Assembly: GCA_015501595.1 (NCBI GenBank)
Contig: JADNRX010000049.1
Coordinates: 154,595 to 218,594, forward strand
DNA length: 64,000 bases
DNA from: Hymenopellis radicata
Taxonomy: Eukaryota > Basidiomycota > Agaricomycetes > Agaricales > Physalacriaceae
Reading direction: 5' to 3'
Both the position numbers and the translations under genes were made by a program. The notes beneath the pieces are model-generated. The model had not been told where the DNA came from and did not search any database. It was given only the letters and a program-made list of their open reading frames with translations. Below, in pieces: positions 56,467-64,000 of this stretch; within the stretch, counting starts at the first letter, position 1; each line of letters opens with the position of its first letter.

Positions 56467-59400
56467 TCAAGCCGGGGAGAGTCCAAGTGCCGATGCGAAA
56501 TGCTTCGCTTTTGTCGAGGGTAACGCCTTGGTGAAAATGTCCGCGACCATGTCGTCGGTCGGGCAGTAAGTGACGTGAACGTCTCGGCGTTCGATGAGAT
56601 ACCGGATGAAGTGGAACCGGATATCGATATGTTTCGTGCGGGCGTGATGCTGGCCCGGTTCGGCGTGTGCGAGTGCGATGGCGGACTGGTTGTCGTCGTG
56701 GATAGTGATGGGATGCGTGAGCTGGACAAGGAAGAGCTCTGAGAGAAAATCCCGGATCCAGACAGCCCCTTTGCCCGCGTAAGTCAGCGCGACATATTCG
56801 GCTTCAGTTGTCGAAAGTGCGACGAGTTCCTGCTGCTTAGCAGACCAGGAAACGGCTCCACCATCAAGAAGAAAGGCGTACCCAGAAACTGCTTTCCTAT
56901 TGTCGAGGGACATCCCGTCCGCGTCGACATATCCTTCCAACCCTTCATTCCTTCCTTCTCCTCCAAATGTCAGCTTCCAACTTCGCGTTCCCTTCAGATA
57001 GCGCAGGACGCGCTTCGCGGCTTCCCAGTGCGGCGTCCAGGATTAGTGGTGAAACGAGAGAGGATGGCGGCAGCAAAAGAGATGTCCGGACGCGTCCCTG
57101 TGGTAAGCCAGATTAAGGCTCCCACAGCCGCATGATAAGGAACTGTTGCTAGTTCCAAAATTTCCTTCTGGTCCGTCGGGCACTGGTCGCGCGAGAGCAA
57201 CGCGTTCGGGTCAAGGGGGAACGGGAGACGGCTTAGCGTTCTCCATGCCAAAGCGCTGGAGAATGGAGTCAATGTAGGTTGTCTGGTTTAATGAAAGCGT
57301 GCGCCGTGTTCTGTCCCGCAGAATTTCCATTCCAAGAAGCCACGAAATATCTCCAAAAGACGCGTAATCTTGAAGAGCCGTCCAATACGAGTCTGGATCT
57401 CGTCGATCAAGAGAGGTGAACTGCCCGTAATGGTACAGTCGTCGACGTGTATGGCAAGAATGATGATGTCGGCTCCGGAGATGAGCCAGAAAACATCGTA
57501 ATCCGTGGCAAGAGGAGTAAACCCAAGTGTGGCAAGACTTCCCGTAAGTTTCTCATACCACTTCCTGCTGCTCTGTGTAAGACCGTAGATGGTCTTGCGC
57601 AGACGGAGAACAAAGTCGCGTCGATTTGCGAACTCGAAGTCGGGAGGCTGTTCCATATAGATTTCATCATCATCATCAAATTCTTCATTCAGAAACGCGG
57701 CGTGGAAATCGAAAACTTGAATTTCCCAATCGTGGCGGGCAGCGATAGCAAGGATCAGGCGTAGTGAAGGAAGCTTGGCGACGGGTGCAAAGGTGAGAAA
57801 GTAATCAACACCTTCGACTTGCGTGAAGCCTTGTGCAACGAGTCGGGCTTTGTATTTGTCGACGACTCCGCCAGCCTTCAGCTTGATGCGGAGAACAAAC
57901 TTGGAACCAATCACGTTGCGATCCGCGGGACGCGGATGTGCCAGCCTCGATCAGCGTTCTGATCTCGGCGTCAATTGCTGCCTTCCACCTTGGCCAGTCA
58001 CCACGTTTCTTGGCTTCAGCCAACGTCGGCTCTATGCATAACGACTCTGCGACGGTTGCTTGCATAGCACAGTCGAGGTGGCTCTGAGCCGCCTCAAACT
58101 CAACATAGCCAGCCTGCTCGCTGCTCTGCGCAGTGGATGCGTCGTCACTGCTCTGTGCGGGCGACTCTTGGGATGGTCCGGACGACTTCGACCTAGACGC
58201 CATGTCGGCTGCCTTGGAAGTCGCTTTTCGTGTGCGCTTGCCCTCCTGGATGTTCGACTGGTCGATTTGCCGCTTCAAGAGCGACTCGACAAATTGTGGA
58301 ATTTCGGGCGGCGGTGAAGAGATTGGATTTGGCGCGCTGGTGGATGGGCCGGCCGTTGTAGGAGGCATCGAGGGAATAGCTGGAGTAGGAGTAGGTGCGA
58401 TTTTTTTTATTTTGAGCACCCAGCTTTTGCTGAATGTCTCCCTGTTTCTCCCCCCTCATTCAGCACACCTTCCAGATGTAATTCTGCCATGTCGTCAAAT
58501 TTGACGCTTTGTTCCACCGAAATAGCGCGTGTGTCCGGCCAGTAAATGCGATGGCCACTGCTTTCAGTGTCGAACCCGAGCCAGCGCGCAACACGACCGC
58601 GTCCATCAAGTTTTGACCCGTCCTCATTATGCACCCAAACCTTGCAGCCAAACTAGTGCAGGTCTCGTAAGTTGGGTTTGGTGCCATGGAGGATTTCATA
58701 CGGCGTCTTGCCGTCGAGTACGCGAGTCGAGGTACGATTCTTGAGGTAGACAACGTGTTTGAGTGCCTCACCCCAGAGATTTTTAGGAAGACCAGATGCA
58801 TGGAGAAGTGCGCGAACACGCTCGAGAGCAGTGCGGTTGAACCGCTCCGCAATGCCGTTGTGCTCCGGAGTATCGTGGACCGTCAGATTCCTCTTCGTCC
58901 CTTGTGCCGCCAAATGCGCGTCAAACTCGCCACTGCGGTACTCGCCACCACGATCGCTGTGGAGCTTGCGGACCTTCTTCCCAAATTGCGTGTCCAGCCA
59001 AGCCTCAAACTCTTTGTAGCTGTCGAAGGTCTCGTCCTTCGTACGCCGGAGATATACTGCAGAGTATCGCGAGCAGTCGTCGGTGAAGGAGACATAGTAC
59101 TCCTTGTGCTGTGGCGTTTGGACGGGAGATGGACCCCAAAGGTCCGAATGAATGGTATCGCCAACATTTTTCGCTCGCGCGCGCTCGCTGACCTTCTTGA
59201 TAGGTTTCCGCGTCTGTTTCCCGTACTGTATAGTCCCGCCCTAACCGGGATAATACCCAATAGCTTGTCCTTGTCGAAGATGCGCGCTTCAGTGCCACGA
59301 AACCACATGGAATATCCCGCCGCTGTAATTTTGCTCACGGAGAGCAGACTGACACCAAGGTTTGGTGCATAGAGGACGTCACGCGCTAGGATGCGCGTCG

Positions 59401-59850
59401 TTTCGCCAGACTTCCCAGGGATGTACACATGCATGTCTAGGCATGTCTCCCTTCCCGATAGCCTGGAACTTGCCTTGATCGGCGGCGGTGATGGAACGGG
59501 GTTCAATAGGAGTATAGTTGAACAACCTGTGCTGATAATGATAACAGGTCATATGGCGCGATGCGCCTGAGTCGAAGAGCTCGACATAAGGCTCGTGTGG
59601 GAGCGTGGAAGCGGCCGCGAGGTACACCGTTCCGAAGGTGCGTGTGAAGGGTTCATCGCCTTCATCTCTGACCACTTCTATTTCCTCCAGCTCCTCCCAG
59701 TCCTCCAGATCGGGGATTTCTTCCTGCGCATCGATTTCGCTGAAGACGTCGGACTCCGCATCGAGTACGTCCTCTCTTTCGTCTCCAGAAAATTCCATCG
59801 TATCTGATACACTTTTCAGCGATGGTAGACTGTCGCTCTCCGACTCGTTG
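56467..59850 (-). pseudogene. Copia pol region (protease, integrase, reverse transcriptase, RNase H), several frames
   Basis: Protease: VELFDSGASRHMT (59580). Integrase: DDCSRY (about 59075), then SDRGGEY and EHNGIAERFNRT (58950-58820), then GEALKHVVYLKNRTST and the SAP-like GFDTESSGHRIYWP (58560). Reverse transcriptase: YKARLVAQGFTQVEGVDY (57830), FDFHAAFLNEEF (57700), KTIYGLTQSSRKWYEKL (57590) and IHVDDCTI (57440), replacing the common YVDD. RNase H: VDADGMSLDNRKAVSGY (56930), TEAEYVALTYA (56800), HHARTKHIDIRFHFIR (56630), ending ASALGLSPA. At least five frame changes separate these blocks, so no functional polyprotein can be made from this copy. Confidence 0.9.
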
Positions 59851-60966
59851 TCAGAGTCGTAGTCGGAGGTGTCGACAAGTGCGGGAATAGACTCGTTGTC
59901 GGAGTCTTCGTCGGTGGAGAGGATAGATGGGATGTGAAGACTTCACCAGAAGCCTCGGAAGGTACGTCGTCTTGAGCACCATCGAGTGTGATGTGCTCAT
60001 CGAAGAAATAGAGACCGGCAAGGCCTTCAAGTTGCTCCGTCGAGTCCCGGACATAATCAGTCCATGGCTCGACATATTGACCTTGTTTGCCGTGTCGTTG
60101 GATTTCCCCTTCCCCTTACCTCGGGGACCCTTCCCTTCCTTCCCGCCTCCCTTCGCCCAGCACTCCGCCTTAATATGACCCTTCTTGTGGCAGTTGTAAC
60201 ACTCCACACTTTTGCTCCTCCTCCTCTGACCACTCGCGTCGCCGCCATTCGCGTTGAACGCGGCCTCTTTTGCCTCCTTCGGACGTGCCTTGATTGCACG
60301 GCGGTCAGCCTCGTCACTGATACCGCGGACGTAGGTGTCGACACTGAGAGGTGTCGCGAGGAGGGACGATGCTGCTGTGAGCGCAGCGAAATACGGGTCG
60401 TAGGATGTGGGAAGTGAGCCCAGGAGTATCGCGACGAAGTTGTCGTCGCCCGGGTCTGCACCCATCGCGATGAGATCCTCACGATTGGCCTGCAGCTTGG
60501 CAAGGTGAGTCTTCACGTCGCCATTTTCTGTGCATCGTTCGTCCTGAAGCTTGCGGCGCAGGTCAACAACCATCATTTGTGAGCGCTTTTCGAACTCAGC
60601 TTTGACCTTTGCCCACATTAACGCCGCCGTCGCTTCACCCTTCACCTTCAAGAACAACGCATCCGAGGTCGTCGATGCGATGCCTTGCTTGACGATGGCC
60701 TGCTCCGACCTCCACGCTCGGTCCTTGACGTCCCATTTGTCGAGAGCTTCCTGCTCCGTCGTCGTGACGGCCTTCGGATCTACTGGGACCGGCTTCGCGC
60801 CAACTGGACTCGTCGTAGTGAGATCCAGGTGGTGTCCGAGTGTTGCAGCATCAGCTGCGAATACGAAGCGGTCGCGATAGAGGACGTAGTTCGTACCATC
60901 CGCCTTGCAGTGCGGGATACGAGCGAACAAATCGCTGAGCTGTTTCGAGTTGGTGGTGGTCGACAT
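59851..60966 (-). CDS. Copia Gag
   Basis: One open frame of 371 codons starts MSTTTNSKQLSDLFARIP 74 bp inside the 5' LTR. The middle carries the UBN2/Copia Gag pattern (SQMMVVDLRRKLQDER, LLGSLPTSYDPYF), which forms the particle shell. A CCHC zinc knuckle for RNA binding follows (CYNCHKKGHIKAEC, about 60195). Beyond the Lys/Gly-rich stretch at 60120 the frame becomes nonsense-like (about 59970-59851), and the continuation towards protease lies in another frame. Confidence 0.85.
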   Translation of the reverse strand: MSTTTNSKQLSDLFARIPHCKADGTNYVLYRDRFVFAADAATLGHHLDLTTTSPVGAKPVPVDPKAVTTTEQEALDKWDVKDRAWRSEQAIVKQGIASTTSDALFLKVKGEATAALMWAKVKAEFEKRSQMMVVDLRRKLQDERCTENGDVKTHLAKLQANREDLIAMGADPGDDNFVAILLGSLPTSYDPYFAALTAASSLLATPLSVDTYVRGISDEADRRAIKARPKEAKEAAFNANGGDASGQRRRSKSVECYNCHKKGHIKAECWAKGGGKEGKGPRGKGKGKSNDTANKVNMSSHGLIMSGTRRSNLKALPVSISSMSTSHSMVLKTTYLPRLLVKSSHPIYPLHRRRLRQRVYSRTCRHLRLRL

Positions 60967-61021
60967 GGCGAGGGTTTATGCGAGCGGGATAGTAGCGAGG
61001 TATTCGGGCTTGATTCAGGCA

Positions 61022-61039
61022 AGGGCGGGGCCCATAACC
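61022..61039 (-). other. Copia primer-binding site
   Basis: Directly inside the 5' LTR the minus strand reads GGTTATGGGCCCCGCCC. Its position fits the tRNA primer site of a Copia element; which tRNA fragment pairs with it was not determined. Confidence 0.55.
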
Positions 61040-61329
61040 TGTGAGAATCGGACGAGTTTGGAGGGGCGAACGAGCACACTGGATTCCTTGTAAGTACCAG
61101 CTTTTATCCTACTTGAAAATACTTGTAAAACTACTGCGAAAAATGAGAGCTGCGAGACGGCGGATACAAACTAAACTAGTGCGAATGCTTGGCAAAACTG
61201 ATGAAAAATATTTGTAAGTACACTGAACTACGGGATATAAAAGAAACGGAAAACATATGGAGTGGCGGATCCTCACGTTGAGTACAGATTTAGAATACTG
61301 GATCCACGAAAGAAGGTGCGTCATGTCGA
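61040..61329 (-). repeat. 5' LTR of the Copia element, first part
   Basis: It matches the 3' LTR from TGTGAGAATCGGACG through GGTGCGTCATGTCGA. It is then interrupted by the nested element, and the LTR resumes at 62206 (CGCGCTAGAGATGACCGCCG) and ends AACA at 62239. Confidence 0.9.
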
Positions 61330-62195
61330 GAACGTCCGACCGCCGGCGCCTCTGCCTCTAGAGGCGCCTCCAGAGGCAAACTCGGAGGCAGAGGCGACCA
61401 AGAGGCGACCAAAGACAGCCCGGCTAATCCAAAACGGACCAAAAGCCAGCCTGAAACGCGCCAAGTGATCTTGGTTCAACGTGGCGAATATTACGGTCAC
61501 CTGCTAGTATCGAGTACGCGCTGAGTACGCGTACATGTCTGTCTGTAGTCAATGGAATTCTCAGTCCCCTTCATTTCTTTCTTCACCTTTGTTGCCCAGT
61601 GTGGCGTTGTCGCTATCAATCTTGGAACACGAACTCCAAGCATTAAGAATCGTGTTCAGCGTCGGGTGTGTAGGGGAAAGTTCGTGAGCAATGTTTCCAG
61701 GTAATAGTGCTTCACAACTTCAATGACATGTATTTCATGGATGTTCTGATAAGGGTAGTTTCTACGGCGTCCGCGCCCAGTATGAACATAGTACGTAGGG
61801 GTATTGCAGTCTACATGGATGATTATGACAGGTTCGGAGGCTTGGGCAAGCGAGAGAGTAACACCACGCCGGGAGAGGACCAAGGTCCCGAGAGAAGACT
61901 GTGGTTGTATATGATAAAGGCTTGGTGAGGTGGCAACTCGTCGAGCAGCGCGACGAGCTCGACGAGGAGCATGCTGATGATAAGAAGGAAAGGAAGGAAC
62001 GTACCTGCCCCACGTTGCACCGAATCGCCTCGGAGCCGATCGACCGAAGTTGCTCTTGGCACTGCTCCGCACTTGCCTCTACTTGCCTCTGGGATTGCCT
62101 CTGTGTTGCCTCTGGTGGATGCCTCTGAGTGTCCTTGTTTTCCTTTGAAAAACCTGAATTTGCCTCTCGTAGGCAGCCCGCGGTCTGACATTGAC
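61330..62195. mobile_element. Non-autonomous DNA element with GCCTCT subterminal arrays, nested in the Copia 5' LTR
   Basis: An 11-bp direct repeat CGTCATGTCGA flanks it (61319-61329 and 62195-62205). The uninterrupted 3' LTR has this sequence once. The ends carry arrays of one hexamer facing inward: AGAGGC/GAGGCA at 61355-61425 and GCCTCT at 62080-62170. Short inverted similarity (GACCGC-GGC) is seen near the tips. Nothing inside is coding. Terminal hexamer arrays and an ~8-11-bp duplication suggest a hAT- or Mutator-like cut-and-paste element. A truncated copy is at 45735-45885. Confidence 0.75.
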
Positions 62196-62244
62196 GTCAT
62201 GTCGACGCGCTAGAGATGACCGCCGGTCCGTCCGGAACACTTCT

Positions 62245-64000
62245 GTGCACCCTCCATCTCTCTTCCTGTGCTCGGCCGTGCGCTTCTCTCGCGGGCGGTT
62301 GACATTGACAGCTCTCTTTTTCTAAGGACTCTTTCTTACAATACAGTCAATTACTACCTCTTGTTTCTCTTGATCTCATTCTCAAGTCTTATCCTTCGCT
62401 AGAGTGTCTGTAAGTTAGTATAGTCGGGGGACAAGAGGTGGGTCGCCGTGGTCGGTCGCGAGTAGCCGCGCGGTGCGAAACTTACGTCTTAAAAGGACTC
62501 ATGAGTGCTCACTGCTCGTCGAAACGGTGACGTAGTTCTATCTTGAGGCTGGGGGGTCCATCACACAGCGCGTCGGGGAACAATCTAGAGAAGGTCAGTT
62601 CAAGTATAATACAACTGATGAAGGACTCGCCGTTCTCGTCGCCTACCGTCTCGCACCCATCGCCCCGTGGTAGCCTTGCTCGAGCTCAAGATTTGATCGG
62701 GCTACACCTTAGGACATGTCTCCTGCCAGTGCTCGAATTTCTAAAACACAGCGGTGATGCGTGTTACGCGATGGGTGTGCTTGATACCAGACCCTGGACA
62801 GGAGGGTTCAGAATGTTGGTCATACCGACAATGCAACGTGGTATTGAAGGCTGTTTTATAGAGTAGTATTCAGCTTAACTAAGTATCTCCCTTAAGGATA
62901 ACCAGCGCCTGTCGCTTCACCATGAGTTCTTGCACTGTCGTCGGCGAATATCCCAGCGGACGGATCGTACGGCCTGAACTGATCCACAACTTCCTGCACA
63001 TCCAGGATGATAGCTCGTTTTGAGTACCTCCCTCGATATTCTTCTCACCGGCTCCTCCCCAAACAACAGTCAATTCGGTGAGTGGATTTCGACTGACACT
63101 ACGGAGAATGGGTCGGGTTAGCACTACTGAAAACTCTGTAAAAATCTGCTGAATATATAGGATTATTCACCTCACAAAAGTAAGCAGAGACAGACTCAAA
63201 AAGCAAGGTTGTCCCTCCGTTTCGGGCTGCCTGAAATGCCCGGCAAACTCGGCGTTTCGGCACCATTGGCTGCAATGGGAAAACCGAGGTAAAACTCGGG
63301 GTTTTCAGCAGCGCGTGATTCTGAAGATTTCCACAAAAAACTCTGTGTTTTACCCACATGATGCTTGAGACAAGATCTGGTTGAAATATGGACTTTCTTA
63401 CTCCTTTCAGGGCTCCTGAATCAGACCCAAAATGTCGGCTTTTGACAGCCTTTCGTCAAATAACACAATCATGCGCAAATCCTGTGTTTTCTGCACATTT
63501 TCATCAGGTGAGAGATGCTGCTAAAAACACAGGAATTCTAGCAAGTTTCTTACAGCCTAATTTTCATCTGAAACCCTAAATTTTTATAGGCTTTCCTCCT
63601 ACGTGAAATATTGAGCTCTCCGGACAGCCGGATAACCGGCTACGGATTACCGGACAGCGTGCTACTCGACGGTAGCAGAGGCTCACTGTACCTGCCGTCT
63701 TGGGATTTACGCCCACAAGCGCCCTTTCAGTTGACATTGGCGCGTGTAGGTCGTCGAAGGAGCCCGTTCTCCCATTTTGGTGCTGCTGAGCACGGCGCTG
63801 GTGCGTTATTGTCGCCCACCCCACCTCATTTACTTACTAGACTGCACAGATTGTCTGCAATAACGCCTTCGCTACTGCGCGCCATTTGTCACCTTTTCGT
63901 CGCTACTAGTCTGACATTTGTCACAGTCGTCTTCGACGGCACCCAAGACGCGACTTTACCGTCCCACTCATAAAACGTCGAGTCTGCTACTCCATATGGC
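62245..64000. other. No confident gene
   Basis: Short frames only. CCGGATAACCGG (63628-63639) is a local palindrome followed by GATTACCGG. I see no domain, repeat pair or RNA gene. Confidence 0.4.

Larger units (their letters stand above)
56106..62239 (-). mobile_element. Full-length Ty1/Copia LTR retrotransposon, frame-broken, with nested insertion
   Basis: Both LTRs are present (3' LTR 56106-56459; 5' LTR 61040-61329 plus 62206-62239). The element is flanked by the 5-bp duplication CTTCT at 56101-56105 and 62240-62244. Transcription would run on the minus strand: 5' LTR, primer site, gag, protease, integrase, reverse transcriptase, RNase H, polypurine tract, 3' LTR. Integrase before reverse transcriptase defines Copia. 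The LTRs differ by substitutions, a ~19-bp tandem duplication in the 3' LTR (near 56360) and a 10-bp deletion in the 5' LTR. The insertion is therefore not recent. Confidence 0.9.

Noticed and set aside
58686..59372. 228-codon plus-strand ORF inside the Copia element
   Set aside because: Antisense of the integrase region; the minus strand carries the recognisable domains.
63600..63660. CCGGATAACCGG palindrome and GATTACCGG as a possible operator or hairpin
   Set aside because: Too short and with no gene nearby to regulate.

Overview
The window reads as nuclear DNA of a filamentous basidiomycete, most likely a mushroom-forming Agaricomycete. The grounds are short GT-AG introns (about 42-70 nt) breaking most genes into small exons, a Plavaka-type (CACTA superfamily) transposase relic, a TET/JBP-like dioxygenase of the kind expanded in these fungi, a Ty1/Copia element and a LINE remnant. 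No rRNA, tRNA or CRISPR was recognised. Gene models are hand-read splices; sites without in-frame support are marked as uncertain.

Layout. 1-0.8 kb: 5' part of a BED-finger gene running off the left edge. 1.8-6.5 kb: a divergent pair, a large conserved protein of unknown function (minus) and an AAA-ATPase-like protein (plus), both with frame slips. 7.4-8.4 kb: dispersed repeat copy A, split by a CACTA-like MITE. 9.6-13.4 kb: an apparently intact TET/JBP-like 2-oxoglutarate/Fe(II) dioxygenase gene. 14.5-15.9 kb: repeat copy B, followed by the Plavaka relic. 18.3-20.7 kb: a PHD-finger gene, preceded on the same strand by an ORF that starts with a near-exact histone H3 tail; a TA-flanked MITE sits between them and a 76-bp minisatellite lies upstream.

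17.5-42.9 kb is largely a gene graveyard. It holds pieces of unrelated housekeeping genes: myosin light chain, TAF2-type bromodomain, PIKfyve/Fab1 kinase, G-alpha, acetyl-CoA carboxylase, Argonaute, aldehyde dehydrogenase, ACOT9-type thioesterase and RNA polymerase II RPB1. Several have large internal deletions that remove the catalytic core. Most of this zone lies between repeat copies B and C, which are in direct orientation. One small gene with a clean splice model (SAP-like start, 39.6-40.3 kb) survives inside it.

42.9-45.4 kb: repeat copy C running into a LINE ORF2 3' end. 47.2-53.2 kb: a long, many-exon coiled-coil gene whose C-terminal domain has a broken paralogue at 27.4-28.3 kb. 54.0-55.8 kb: a DOT1-type histone H3K79 methyltransferase that reads cleanly to its stop. 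56.1-62.2 kb: a complete but frame-broken Copia element with 5-bp target duplications, whose 5' LTR was later split by a non-autonomous DNA element. 62.2-64 kb: no gene seen.

The long genes that splice cleanly (dioxygenase, coiled-coil, DOT1) argue that the frame slips elsewhere are real decay rather than uniform sequencing error, although single-base slips in homopolymers of the 1.8-4.8 kb gene could be either. Surviving genes lean towards chromatin (TET/JBP, H3-tail mimic plus PHD, DOT1). Whether that is more than coincidence cannot be told from sequence alone.
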